The notes under the pieces are model-generated. The model worked only from the letters and a program-made list of their open reading frames with translations. It was not told the origin of the DNA and made no database searches. DNA of 64,000 bases from positions 930,001 through 994,000 of the forward strand of contig JAFDVP010000007.1 in assembly GCA_018268895.1 (NCBI GenBank), written 5' to 3'. The stretch's first letter is position 1; the number at the start of each line of letters is the position of its first letter. Below are positions 1-10,450 of the stretch, piece after piece. This DNA comes from Acidobacteriota bacterium. GTDB taxonomy: Bacteria > Acidobacteriota > Terriglobia > Terriglobales > Acidobacteriaceae. The position numbers were made by a program, and so were the translations under genes.

Positions 1-34
1 ACTGCACCTCGGGCATATTCTGCTCTGAATCCAT
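1..34 (-). CDS. Start of an unidentified gene running off the left edge
   Basis: Only eleven codons are inside the window, beginning MDSEQNMPEVQ and continuing past position 1. The start is supported by a purine-rich AGGAAG about ten bases upstream on the minus strand. Too little is present to name the product. It could be spurious. Confidence 0.35.
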   Translation of the reverse strand, partial: MDSEQNMPEVQ

Positions 35-1062
35 GCTTCCACTTCCTGCTGCGCCAAAAAGGCGCAATTAGCGAATCACTCCCATGCCAACGTGCCGATA
101 CACACTCGCCACTGTGGCGAAGCGCGAACCAAATCCGTAGTGCGGCATCGGAGGAAACGATCTCAAGTTTTACTCAAAACGGAACGTCTAAAAAAGCTGA
201 TTCAAGCTGCCGGCCAGTCCATTCACCGGCACTCGCAGCGCGGAAGGCCAATCTGGCCATCCCTTCACCCTCTCACGATTAGCGACATACCCGGGCAGCG
301 CCTGAAATCACCGTTTGACTCGCCAAATGCTGGAATTTGCCAGTTGGCGACTGCAAAGGCCGGCACCCGCAGCCGGTTGAGGCCAGAGACAGGGTAAGCG
401 CAAAGCCGTCTGCTTTGCAAGCCTTCTCTTGCGTCATCCTTTATCTATTCTACAGTGCCCGCAAAGAAGGCACTACCCTGATGAAGGGGCAGCCGCATCC
501 CGCTTTCGTGGGAGCGGCTGTTTGATCAAACGATCAATGGCCAGTCACTGGCCTCCTGAGAGTTGATCTCCGTTAGCGGGAGATCTACCATCTGCTTCGG
601 GGCTGCGCCATCTGTGAGCAGCAGCACCTGCCAGGCAGGCGGTCAATACGTGATGCCTCAGTAACGAGCCGAGTCGCTTCCCAGGCATGAGCACGATACC
701 TGTAAGCTATGCAATCCAGTTGCCAATTAGAAATGTCGAAATTACCGCAACTTCCGGCAATTTTGAGGGTTATGGTGTCCCAAATCGCGGAAATCCCCTG
801 TCGAAGGCTCCAGATTTTGGGAGAGACGGAATTCACCCGGTTTTGTTTGACCCGCCCCATACAGGCTCCTATAATCGGACTGTTCTGGCAGCCCTCTCGC
901 TCCCTGCCGGTTTTTGCGCCGGATGGTCGAGGTTCAAGGTGGCCCACTCCATGAATGAGTGCGCCATTGAGCGGATGCAGGGCCATTGGTTCGGAGGTAG
1001 CGATCCTGCACCTACGACCGGATGATTTCTTGAACGATCCCCGAAGGAGTATCGAGCACCGC
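35..1062. other. Long stretch without a convincing gene
   Basis: About 1 kb separates the left-edge gene start from the first OmpH-like gene. Short open frames occur on both strands, but none has a recognisable domain, a good ribosome site or consistent codon use. The stretch has several strong hairpins: 490-520 (listed separately), GATCTCC/GGGAGATC near 565-586, and TGGCCAG/CTGGCC near 539-553. It may hold a small RNA ending at the 490-524 hairpin, plus the promoter of the OmpH-like pair, but no known RNA family was recognised. Confidence 0.4.
490..524 (+). terminator. Rho-independent terminator-like hairpin
   Basis: CAGCCGC and GCGGCTG arms with an inner CCC/GGG pairing enclose a small loop, followed at once by TTT. 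No protein gene ends just upstream on the plus strand, so it may terminate an unannotated small RNA. The T-tract is short. Confidence 0.45.
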
Positions 1063-1734
1063 ATGAATCGCCACGTTGTACTTGCATCCGCCCTTGCCGC
1101 GGCGCTTCCCGCTGCGTATGTCCACGCTCAGGCAGCCGCCGCTCCCGCACCTGCTCCAGCAGCGGCCGCAGCCCCGGCCCCGCAGGCCGTTCCGGCAAAG
1201 ATTGCAATCATCGAATATGAGCAGGCGGCAGCCGCCACCAACGAAGGTCAGCGAGCGTTGCAGGAGCTGCAAAACAAGTACCAGCCCAAGAAAGCTCAAC
1301 TGGACGCGCTTGGAGCGGAGATCGAATCGTTGCAGAAGCAGCTTCAGAGCGCGCCTGCCACGATGCCCGACGACGAACGTGCGTCGCGCGCGCGCACCAT
1401 CGACACCAAGCAGAAGCAGTACCAGCGCGACGCCGAAGACGCCACCAACGCTTACAACTCCGACGTGCAGGATGCGATCGGCAAGGTTGCGCAGAAGCTG
1501 GGCCCGGTTGTCATCAAGTATGTGCAGCAGAACGGTTACACGATGCTGCTCGACAATAATGGCCAGCAGCAGGGCGGACTGACCCTGATGTGGGCTCCGG
1601 GAACGGACATCTCGCAGGCGGTTGTCGATGCCTACAACGCCTCGTCGGGTGTGGCTGCGCCTCCACCGGCGGCGCCCTCGGCAAACAGGCCCCGTCCGGC
1701 TGCTCCTGCAACCAAGCCCGGGCCGTCTAAATAG
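1063..1734 (+). CDS. OmpH/Skp-family periplasmic chaperone, copy 1
   Basis: A 223-residue exported protein. Residues 1-22 are a signal peptide (MNRHVVLASALAAALPAAYVHA). A long Ala/Pro linker follows, then the OmpH start signature KIAIIEYEQAAAATNEGQRA, a charged coiled-coil tentacle region (about residues 70-140), and a Pro/Ala-rich tail. The family (Skp, OmpH) binds unfolded outer-membrane proteins in the periplasm on their way to BamA. The start at 1063 is preferred over an upstream frame extension because an AAGGAG ribosome site sits just before it and a signal peptide follows. The next gene is a paralogue with the same leader motif, so this is a tandem duplication. The symbol skp is not assigned because the sequence is divergent. 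Confidence 0.8.
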   Translation: MNRHVVLASALAAALPAAYVHAQAAAAPAPAPAAAAAPAPQAVPAKIAIIEYEQAAAATNEGQRALQELQNKYQPKKAQLDALGAEIESLQKQLQSAPATMPDDERASRARTIDTKQKQYQRDAEDATNAYNSDVQDAIGKVAQKLGPVVIKYVQQNGYTMLLDNNGQQQGGLTLMWAPGTDISQAVVDAYNASSGVAAPPPAAPSANRPRPAAPATKPGPSK

Positions 1735-1824
1735 CGGCCACGGCATCCTGAAGATTTGCAAGTATCTGTTATTGCGAAGAGCTGCATCCACTTTGAACGA
1801 CCCCGAAGGAGTATCAAACACAGC

Positions 1825-2532
1825 ATGAACCGCACCCTTGTTCTCGTCTCCGCCCTCGGCGCGGGACTGTCGACTGCCGCTGCGATGGCGCAGACTGCAG
1901 CTACCCCGGCTCCCGCACCCGCTGCCCCCGCGGCTTCAGCAGCCAACACGCCGCCACCCCCGCCGCAGGCCATCCCTGCAAAGATCGCTTTGATCGCCTT
2001 TGAGCAGGCTGTGTTCGCCACCAATGAAGGTCAGAAGGCCGTTCAGGACGTGCAGAAGAAGTGGGAGCCGAAGAGGGCCCAGATCGAAAGTCTCGGGCAG
2101 GAGGTCGACTCGCTCAAGAAGCAGCTTCAGAGCGCGCCCGCAACCCTGAGCGATGAGGAGCGCGCCAACCGCCTGAAGACCATCGACACCAAGGAAAAGC
2201 AGCTCAACCGCGACGCCGAGGATGCAAACAACTCCTACCAGGCCGAGGTGCAGGAGGCTTACGCCAAGGTTGCGCGCAAGGTCTCGGCCACGGTCCAGAA
2301 CTATGTTGCGCAAAACGGCTACACCCTGCTGCTCGACGTCAGCAACCAGCAGAACAGCAACGTGATGTGGGCGAGCCAGAATCCGAACATCGACATCACA
2401 CTCGCGGTGGTCAACGCTTACAACGCAGCTTCGGGCGTCGCAGCTCCGCCACCGTCCGGACCGTCGGCGGCACCTGCCCGTCCTCGCTCGGCAGCTCCGC
2501 ATACGACGACCCCTCACCCTGCCGCCAAGTAA
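1825..2532 (+). CDS. OmpH/Skp-family periplasmic chaperone, copy 2
   Basis: A 235-residue paralogue of the preceding gene, 90 bases downstream on the same strand. It has a signal peptide (MNRTLVLVSALGAGLSTAAAMA), a Pro/Ala linker, KIALIAFEQAVFATNEGQKA, then a coiled-coil region with SLKKQLQSAPATLSDEERAN, nearly the same as the equivalent part of copy 1. It ends in another Pro/Ala/Ser-rich tail. The leader GAACGACCCCGAAGGAGTAT repeats that of copy 1 with one indel, so the duplication included the ribosome site. Expected role: holding outer-membrane proteins soluble in the periplasm. The two copies may be co-transcribed up to the strong terminator at 2543. Confidence 0.8.
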   Translation: MNRTLVLVSALGAGLSTAAAMAQTAATPAPAPAAPAASAANTPPPPPQAIPAKIALIAFEQAVFATNEGQKAVQDVQKKWEPKRAQIESLGQEVDSLKKQLQSAPATLSDEERANRLKTIDTKEKQLNRDAEDANNSYQAEVQEAYAKVARKVSATVQNYVAQNGYTLLLDVSNQQNSNVMWASQNPNIDITLAVVNAYNAASGVAAPPPSGPSAAPARPRSAAPHTTTPHPAAK

Positions 2533-2542
2533 CCCCTCAGCA

Positions 2543-2580
2543 AAACGAGGTCTCCACTGCGGAGACCTCGTTTATTTTGT
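2543..2580. terminator. Strong terminator between convergent genes
   Basis: A perfect 13-bp inverted repeat (AAACGAGGTCTCC / GGAGACCTCGTTT) with a 5-base loop ends in TTTATTTTG on the plus strand. It closes the OmpH-like pair. It is symmetric enough to stop lepA transcription from the other side. The following 290 bases up to lepA hold nothing recognisable. Confidence 0.9.
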
Positions 2581-2874
2581 TTCCAGGGTAGACATTCTGT
2601 GGAAAAAGCTGTGAATCGCCGAGCAGGCTACCCGCAGCATCTCGGCCGTTTCCGTCGCAATCCCAAAATGGCAGCGATAGGGTATTCCTCATTAATCCCA
2701 TTGTTTTGAAAGCGTTGTGCTTCGCGACGCAAAGGCTGCGCGAGTTTTCAGGCCGCGCGCCATCGAAATGAAGCTCTTGCGGGCTTTCCACAGATGAAAG
2801 TTACTGCGCCGTTAAAGGATTCTGCTGAATTTCATTGAGATTGCGCGGTTTTCCGGCAAGAAAACCGGCGGATT

Positions 2875-4677
<1,803 letters not shown>

Positions 4678-4817
4678 ACAGTGTGACGGAACGCCTCAAC
4701 CTTCAATGATACCAGCGCAACGAGCGTCGAGACGCGCCCTCCCGCGCATCTTTGGAAGGTATCCGTGCCTGCGCTTCCGGTTCTCTGGCATCCAGCGTCA
4801 TACAATGAGCAGGAACA

Positions 4818-6704
4818 ATGCATCGGCCTACTCAACACAATCAGGCGCGGCGATGGAAGCGAACGATGCTTGCTGTGGCATGTGCTCCGCTTGCTTTGCT
4901 CGCAGGCTGTCCGCAGAACAATGCGGCAAAGGCCGGAGCGCCGGGCAAGGTTCCGGCGCAGGCCACGGCACCTGCAATCAACGGCGCTCAACAGACTGGG
5001 GCAAAGCAGGCGCCCACCACAGCGCAAACGGTTGAAGAGTCCGCGAGAGCTTACAGGGCGCAGCAGCTCATCAATCGCGTCGAGCAGACCTACCGCAGCG
5101 GCGTCGACAACTATCGCGCCGGGCATCTCGACGCCGCGCGCGCCGACTTCGACGCCGCAGTCGACCTGATGCTCACCAGCGGCCTCGACCTGAAGAAGGA
5201 CCCGCAGCTCTCCGATGAGTTCGATCACCTGCTCGACTCCATCAACTCGCTGGAGATTGCAGCGCTCAAGCAGGGCAACGGTCTCTCGCCCGTTCTCGAG
5301 GCCGCTCCACTCGACGCTGCCAACGAGGTCACGTTTCCGTCGAACGCCGCATTCAACGCGCAGCTCACGGCCGATCTGAAGACGACCCTGTCGGACTTTC
5401 CGCTCGTGGTCAACGACTACGTCGCGGGCTTCATCAGTTACTTCACCAACTCGCAGACCGGCCATGCGCATCTGGTGCGTTCGCTGGAGCGCGCCGGTAA
5501 GTACAAGGACATGATCGAGAAGGTTCTGCGTGAAGAAGGTGTGCCGCAGGACCTGATCTATCTCGCGGTTGTCGAGTCCGGCTTTCAACCGCAGGCCGTC
5601 AACGCAGGCTCAGGAGCTGGAGGCATGTGGCAATTCATGCCCTTCCGCGGCGCCTACGGTCTCGATCGCAATGGCTGGGTCGATGAGCGGTTCGATCCGG
5701 AGAAGTCGTCGCGCGCCTATGCCCGTTACGTTAAGTCGCTCTACAACCAGTTCGGCGACTGGTATCTTGCCCTGGCCGCTTACAACTGGGGCCCGGGCAA
5801 TGTGCAGCGCGCGGTGATGAAGACCGGCTACGCCGATTTCTGGGAGCTCTACCGCCGCGGCAATCTTCCCGGCCAGACGAAGAACTACGTCCCGGGCATC
5901 ATCGCTGCCATCATCATGGCGAAGAACCCGCAGAAGTATGGCCTCGACAAGGTAGTGCCGGCGGAGCCCGTTATCTCCGATACCGTCACTGTCGACTATC
6001 CCATCGACCTGCATCTTGTGGCCGATGTGACCGACGCATCGTTGCAGGAGATCGTCGCGCTCAACCCAAGCCTGCTGCGCATGAGCACGCCGCACGATGC
6101 TCCGTTCGACCTGCACATCCCTCCGGGGACGCGCGATACCTATCTCTCCCGCATCAAGGAGATTCCCGAGGACAAGCGCTCGAGCTGGCGCTTTCACGTC
6201 GTTCGCGCCGGCGAATCGCTGGAGGCGATCGCTTCAGTGCTCCATGCGCACGCAAGAGAGATCGCGGAGACCAACAGCATTGCGGCTGGAGACAGTCTCG
6301 ACGAAGGCGATGAGCTGGTCGTTCCGGTCGCCACTGCAGCGTCCGCGCATCCAGCCCGGTACACCGTGCGCCGCGGCGACACGCTCATTACAGTAGCCGA
6401 CAGGTTCGGCGTCAGCGTCGAAGATCTGCGCAGGTGGAACAGGTTATCGTCGTCGAACGCTCTCCCCGCCGGCCGCACGATTGCCGTTGCCGAGACGGTA
6501 AAGCTGGCTCCCCATGCGCGTTTACACGGGCGAAACTCGACTAAGAAATCCACTTCACACGTGTCGCCGGCGGCGAAGCATACAAGTGCGAAGGCTACTC
6601 CGAAGGCATCGGCGAAGACGCGCGCGAAGCCTTCGACGGCGAAAACATCGTCGTCAAAATCCAAATCCGCGTCTTCCAAATCGAAATCGAAAGCTGCACG
6701 ATAA
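4818..6704 (+). CDS. MltD-like lipoprotein lytic murein transglycosylase with LysM repeats
   Basis: A 628-residue envelope enzyme. The N-terminus is a lipoprotein signal with lipobox LAGC (Cys31). The SLT domain lies near residues 240-340: EEGVPQDLIYLAVVESGFQP contains the catalytic Glu (about 253), then GAGGMWQFMP and LALAAYNWGPGNV. Two LysM modules follow (FHVVRAGESL near 460 and YTVRRGDTL near 515). The last 60 residues are a Ser/Lys-rich tail that may bind acidic wall polymers. The family cleaves the MurNAc-GlcNAc bond, leaving 1,6-anhydro-MurNAc, during wall remodelling. Domain order matches MltD. The basic tail is unlike E. coli MltD. Confidence 0.9.
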   Translation: MHRPTQHNQARRWKRTMLAVACAPLALLAGCPQNNAAKAGAPGKVPAQATAPAINGAQQTGAKQAPTTAQTVEESARAYRAQQLINRVEQTYRSGVDNYRAGHLDAARADFDAAVDLMLTSGLDLKKDPQLSDEFDHLLDSINSLEIAALKQGNGLSPVLEAAPLDAANEVTFPSNAAFNAQLTADLKTTLSDFPLVVNDYVAGFISYFTNSQTGHAHLVRSLERAGKYKDMIEKVLREEGVPQDLIYLAVVESGFQPQAVNAGSGAGGMWQFMPFRGAYGLDRNGWVDERFDPEKSSRAYARYVKSLYNQFGDWYLALAAYNWGPGNVQRAVMKTGYADFWELYRRGNLPGQTKNYVPGIIAAIIMAKNPQKYGLDKVVPAEPVISDTVTVDYPIDLHLVADVTDASLQEIVALNPSLLRMSTPHDAPFDLHIPPGTRDTYLSRIKEIPEDKRSSWRFHVVRAGESLEAIASVLHAHAREIAETNSIAAGDSLDEGDELVVPVATAASAHPARYTVRRGDTLITVADRFGVSVEDLRRWNRLSSSNALPAGRTIAVAETVKLAPHARLHGRNSTKKSTSHVSPAAKHTSAKATPKASAKTRAKPSTAKTSSSKSKSASSKSKSKAAR

Positions 6705-6886
6705 GCTACCTTGCAAAAAAGAGTGCTTGCCATTGCTGGCGCATCGAGGCATTCTGTTGCTAGAATCTCGTGCCGGGCGCGAAATCAATTTTTCATTCGC
6801 ACCCAACGGCAAGAGAAAAGAAGAGTTTGGCGACGGGCTCCGGGTACGAACGTAGAAGTCAAAAGCGAGGCAGGGGAAAAGCGATC

Positions 6887-7624
6887 ATGATGTTCGATGA
6901 CGAGACGATCAAGCTCCATGCAGCATCCGCAGCAGAGGATCATGACTTCGACGACGATGACCTCGGCCATCGCTACGACGAAGAGGAAGACGAAGAGGAG
7001 GAAGTCATCGTATCTTCCGACGACGATGACGACGAGCCATTCGAGCGTGAAGAGCATGAGAGCTTCAGCCGCGAGGAGAGCGTCCACGTCGAAGAGGCGA
7101 AGATATTTGCTCCACCCCCGACGACCTCGGCACCCTATACTCCTCCAATGCGCGCGTCCGAACTTCCGGTAGCCGGTACGGCCGCCCCTGTTGTGAAGAA
7201 AGCTGCGGCGAAGAAGGCTCCCGCGAAGAAGGCTGCAAAGAAAGCTCCAACCAAAAAAGCTGTGAAGACGGCCACGAAAAAAGCCGCGAAGAAAACGGTC
7301 AAGAAAGCTGCAAAGAAGGCAGTCAGGAAGGCCGTGAAGAAGGCTGCGAAGAAGGCTGCGAAGAAGACCGCAGCCAAAAAGACATTGAGATCTGCCGCGA
7401 AGAAGGCCGGCGCCCGGCGCGGCGGTAAGGTTGCCCCTAAAAAGGCAGCCGGCAAGAAGGGCACGGCAAGCAGTAAAAAATCAAGTAAGAGAGGTATTAC
7501 CTTGGCAACGAAGAAAGCAGCTAAAAAGGCAACGAAGAAGGCAGTGAAGAAGGCTCCGGCAAAGAAGGCAGCCAAGAAGGCTCCGGCTAAGAAGGCAGCC
7601 AAGAAGGCCGCAAAGAAGAAGTAA
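6887..7624 (+). CDS. Histone-H1-like Lys/Ala-rich protein with acidic N-terminus
   Basis: A 245-residue low-complexity protein in two halves. Residues 1-75 are strongly acidic (runs of D and E such as EEEDEEEE), with a short Pro/Thr linker after them. From about residue 100 to the end it is a KKAAKKA/KKAPAKKA repeat array resembling the C-terminal tail of eukaryotic H1 and bacterial Hc1/HctB-type proteins, which bind and compact DNA without sequence specificity. The start is the ATG after AGGGGAAA. Further upstream the frame is open but looks non-coding. The acidic half could mask the basic tail or bind partners; that is inference. A strong terminator follows. Confidence 0.75.
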   Translation: MMFDDETIKLHAASAAEDHDFDDDDLGHRYDEEEDEEEEVIVSSDDDDDEPFEREEHESFSREESVHVEEAKIFAPPPTTSAPYTPPMRASELPVAGTAAPVVKKAAAKKAPAKKAAKKAPTKKAVKTATKKAAKKTVKKAAKKAVRKAVKKAAKKAAKKTAAKKTLRSAAKKAGARRGGKVAPKKAAGKKGTASSKKSSKRGITLATKKAAKKATKKAVKKAPAKKAAKKAPAKKAAKKAAKKK

Positions 7625-7645
7625 GCACTACTAACTAAGGCAAGC

Positions 7646-7687
7646 AAAAATGCCCGGTCTGCTCCTCGTGAGCGCCCGGGCATTTTT
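7646..7687. terminator. Terminator after the H1-like gene
   Basis: A perfect 12-bp inverted repeat (AAAAATGCCCGG / CCGGGCATTTTT) with an 18-base loop. The arms begin and end in A and T runs, so it can work for both converging genes (H1-like and peroxiredoxin). Confidence 0.9.
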
Positions 7688-7720
7688 GCGTCTGCAGGAA
7701 ATTGGAACCACCCAAAGGGT

Positions 7721-7791
7721 GTCATCCTGAGCGAAGCTGCGCAGCCGCGAAGTCGAAGAGCCTGCCCTGAGCTTGTCGAAGGGACCTGCGG
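7721..7791. repeat. Dispersed intergenic repeat, GTCATCCTGAGCGAAG family
   Basis: Starts GTCATCCTGAGCGAAGC and ends GTCGAAGGGACCTGC, with an internal partial second unit. Related copies lie at 12598, 13180, 56119 and 62642 in this window, always between genes and in both orientations. Confidence 0.8.
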
Positions 7792-7815
7792 TCTCCGCCT
7801 CTTGCGCGTGCAGCT

Positions 7816-8358
7816 TTACTTCTTCACCGCCGCAATCTCCGCCAGCACCTCTTCGCTGTGTGTCTGCACATCGACCTTCGGCCAGTACTTCACAACCTTG
7901 CCCTTGGGCGAGATCAGGAACGTCTGCCGCTGGGCAAACTTCATGTCGCCATGCGTCGACACCGGAACGCCATACAGATCGACCACCTTGTGGTCCGGGT
8001 CCGCGAGGAGTTTGAAGCTGAACGTGTCCTTCGAGCACCATGCCTTGTGGCCTTCGACCGTGTCCAGGCTCACGCCCAGAACGACGGCGTTGGCGGCATC
8101 GTACTTCGCCATGTCGCGCTGAAAGTTGTGAGCTTCGATAGTGCATCCCGTCGTCTGGTCCTTCGGGTAGAAGTACAGTACGACCCACTTGCCCTTGTAG
8201 TCACTCAGGCTGACAGGCTTGTCCTCCTGCGAGGGCAGTGTAAAGTTCGGCGCTGTCGCACCCACCTGAACTGCATCCGCGGCTGCATGGGCCTTAATGC
8301 CGAAGCCACACGCCGCCACCAGGCCAAGAATGACCGTGAACCACATTCCTTTGCGCAT
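7816..8358 (-). CDS. Exported peroxiredoxin, AhpC/TSA (Bcp/PrxQ-like)
   Basis: A 180-residue thioredoxin-fold peroxidase. Residues 1-26 are a signal peptide (MRKGMWFTVILGLVAACGFG), so it probably acts in the periplasm on hydroperoxides. FYPKDQTTGCTIEAHNFQRD carries the peroxidatic Cys (Cys72). In Bcp proteins a resolving Cys often lies five residues further on; here that residue is His77. Another Cys occurs in SLDTVEGHKAWCSKDTFSF and could resolve or be unrelated. The chosen ATG is preceded by AGGGGAAAG. An upstream open extension of 78 codons lacks family similarity. Convergent with the H1-like gene. Confidence 0.88.
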   Translation of the reverse strand: MRKGMWFTVILGLVAACGFGIKAHAAADAVQVGATAPNFTLPSQEDKPVSLSDYKGKWVVLYFYPKDQTTGCTIEAHNFQRDMAKYDAANAVVLGVSLDTVEGHKAWCSKDTFSFKLLADPDHKVVDLYGVPVSTHGDMKFAQRQTFLISPKGKVVKYWPKVDVQTHSEEVLAEIAAVKK

Positions 8359-8510
8359 ATTTCTTTCCCCTTTTGTGAAGCATGTTCCAGTAGACGAACG
8401 GGCGTCCGCTAAGACGCGCACCCGTAAGGCGTGCACCGCAATTTTACGTCCGGACGAGAAGAAGTTACATCTTAGAGACATTTTCAGTCGTGGGTCAGTT
8501 CGTTTTGTTA

Positions 8511-8700
8511 GGGGCACGGCTTTAGCCGTGTTGAAAAGGATATGCGCGGGATTTAGAGACTGTGTGAGAACGAGCAAAACCTTCAGCGCCAACGGCGCGT
8601 GCTATACCAGCATGGGGCGAAGCCCCATGGATAGAATACCGAGAACCGAGAGGGCTGAAAGCCCGACCTATAAACTCCAGTCCTCACACAGACTCTTTAG
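8511..8700. repeat. MITE-like palindromic cluster
   Basis: Upstream of the peroxiredoxin gene, a 142-bp unit (8555-8696) is bounded by a 14-base inverted repeat, AGAGACTGTGTGAG against CTCACACAGACTCT, with one mismatch. Inside are two compact palindromes: CATGGGGC/GCCCCATG (8611-8629) and GGGCT/AGCCC (8652-8664). A third, CACGGC/GCCGTG (8515-8530), lies just outside. No protein is encoded. The rest of the 8359-8747 gap shows nothing else. Confidence 0.6.
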
Positions 8701-8747
8701 CCCCTGGGGTTATCTCGATCCGGCATTCCGGCCGGTTTTCGCCAAGT

Positions 8748-9629
8748 CTACTCCGCCACGATGGCGATTCCCGCTGCGTCAGCGGCTGCAACGATGGCCG
8801 AGGGGTCGAACATCAACGTCCGCCCGGCCTCCAGCGCGAGGCAGGTGGCGCCTGCCAGCTCCATCGCGCGTATCGTCGGAACGCCGACGACGGGCACGTC
8901 GAAACGCATGTCCTGGTTCGGTTTAGCAACCTTGACCACCGTAAGCGCGCGTCGCAGAGTCGTGCCATCCGCGCTGTGCTCGCGGACAGCGTCCTCGGCA
9001 TCGAGCGTGCGAAACAGAGCGCCTGCCCGTTCGATGGTAGCGTCCGTTCCCTCCATTGCCTCAACCGCAACGCAGGCCTGGGCGGCAATCACCACTGTCT
9101 GACCAAGGTCGTAGCCCGCGATGGCGCGGGCGACCGTGCGCCCATAAACAATGTCTTTCTTCTCTTCGTCGTCCGGAGCGCGCTTCGTCATCACGCCGGC
9201 CTTTGCCAGCAGCGGCTCCAGAAACTCGGTCGACGAGATCAGCTCGATGCCCTCGTCGCCCAGCACCTTCGCCACCGCGCCCAGCAGCATGTCGGTCGAG
9301 CGCGTGCGCAGGCTGAGAAGCAACTTCGCCAGCCGCCAGTCTGGCCTGATGCTTGAAAAGATCTGCTTGTGCTTCACCTGTCCGGCCATCACGGCGCGCG
9401 TCACTCCCTCGGCTTGAAAGGTCTCGATCAGCCGCGACAGATCGCCCAGAGACATCCAGTGCACATGGACGTTCGCGTCCGCCTTGGCGCGATCGTTCAT
9501 CGCCGGGTCGGTCTCTTCCTTGATCGCTGCGACAACGACAGTCAATCCATGCGCTCGCGCCGCATCCAGCAGAAGAAAAGGGAAGCGTCCGTTACCAGCG
9601 ATTAGACCGAGCTTATCGTTCGTCGTCAT
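8748..9629 (-). CDS. lpxI: UDP-2,3-diacylglucosamine pyrophosphatase, LpxI type
   Basis: A 293-residue protein with the LpxI (formerly DUF1009) signature near the N-terminus, KLGLIAGNGRFPFLLLDAAR, followed by VVVAAIKEETDP and GQVKHKQIF. LpxI hydrolyses UDP-2,3-diacylglucosamine to lipid X and UMP, the fourth step of lipid A synthesis. It replaces LpxH in many phyla. It is the last gene of a minus-strand cluster after fabZ and lpxA, separated from lpxA by 29 bases, which supports the assignment. Length is normal for the family. Confidence 0.93.
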   Translation of the reverse strand: MTTNDKLGLIAGNGRFPFLLLDAARAHGLTVVVAAIKEETDPAMNDRAKADANVHVHWMSLGDLSRLIETFQAEGVTRAVMAGQVKHKQIFSSIRPDWRLAKLLLSLRTRSTDMLLGAVAKVLGDEGIELISSTEFLEPLLAKAGVMTKRAPDDEEKKDIVYGRTVARAIAGYDLGQTVVIAAQACVAVEAMEGTDATIERAGALFRTLDAEDAVREHSADGTTLRRALTVVKVAKPNQDMRFDVPVVGVPTIRAMELAGATCLALEAGRTLMFDPSAIVAAADAAGIAIVAE

Positions 9630-9658
9630 TCGTTATCTGAGAAGTCCTGATCGAAGGA

Positions 9659-10444
9659 TTACTTGATGACTCCGCGCTCACTCTTCGCAATGAAGTCGGC
9701 GAGGTACGCCACCTTGTCGCCAAACTCGCCCGAAGCAATCTTCTCTCGGATGGCGGCAAGAGCATCCGCCGTATTCAGCTTCGAGTGCTGCAACAGCTTG
9801 TAGGCAGCGCGAAGCTGCTTCAGCTCCTCCGGCGTAAAACCCTTGCGCTCAAGCCCCACTTTGTTGATGCCGTAGGCGTGGTTGTTGCGTTCTACGCTCG
9901 TCAGCGAGTAGGGAAGCACATCCTGCGTGATCGTCGTTCCGCCTCCAATGTAGGCGTACTTGCCGATCGTGCAGAACTGGTGCACGGGTGCGTTCGCGCT
10001 GAGCACGGCAAAGTCCTCCACCGTGACGTGACCAGCCAGCGTAGAGCCGTTGGGCAAGATGCACCCGTCGCCGATGACGGAGTCGTGGCCGATATGCACG
10101 TAGGCCATGATCAGGCAGCCGGAGCCAAGCCGCGTGATGCCTCCACCGCCCACTGTGCCGCGCGAGATGGTCACGTACTCGCGGATATCGTTTTTGTCGC
10201 CGATCACCAACTGCGTCGGCTCGCCCTTGTACTTCAGGTCCTGCGGCGCGATGCCCAGGCATGTGAAGGAGAAGACTCGATTGTCGTCGCCCATCGTCAG
10301 GTGGCCATCGAGCACAACATGCGAGATCAACTCGCAGCGTTCGCCCATCACCACGTTCGCGCCTATGGTGCAGTAGGGCCCCACCGAGCAGCTCGCAGGA
10401 ACCTTCGCACCTTCTGCAATGATGGCTGTGGGATGGATGCTCAC
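9659..10444 (-). CDS. lpxA: UDP-N-acetylglucosamine O-acyltransferase
   Basis: A 261-residue left-handed beta-helix acyltransferase. Hexapeptide repeats fill the first 190 residues (SIHPTAIIAEGAKVPASCSV, then IGANVVMGERCEL), followed by the helical C-terminal domain. MAYVHIGHD contains the expected catalytic His (about residue 120). LpxA transfers a 3-hydroxyacyl chain from ACP to UDP-GlcNAc, the first committed step of lipid A synthesis. It lies 6 bases after fabZ and just before lpxI, so the three are almost certainly one operon, linking acyl-ACP supply to lipid A. Confidence 0.97.
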   Translation of the reverse strand: MSIHPTAIIAEGAKVPASCSVGPYCTIGANVVMGERCELISHVVLDGHLTMGDDNRVFSFTCLGIAPQDLKYKGEPTQLVIGDKNDIREYVTISRGTVGGGGITRLGSGCLIMAYVHIGHDSVIGDGCILPNGSTLAGHVTVEDFAVLSANAPVHQFCTIGKYAYIGGGTTITQDVLPYSLTSVERNNHAYGINKVGLERKGFTPEELKQLRAAYKLLQHSKLNTADALAAIREKIASGEFGDKVAYLADFIAKSERGVIK

Positions 10445-10450
10445 CTGCGG

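Noticed and set aside
380..420. GCGCAAAGCC-type bases recalling a cyclic-di-GMP-I riboswitch
   Set aside because: The first half of the GEMM consensus and the pairing arms are not present in order, and no gene starts soon after on that strand.
2537..2791. Minus-strand frame through the terminator after the OmpH-like pair
   Set aside because: It runs through a perfect terminator palindrome and has no supporting features.
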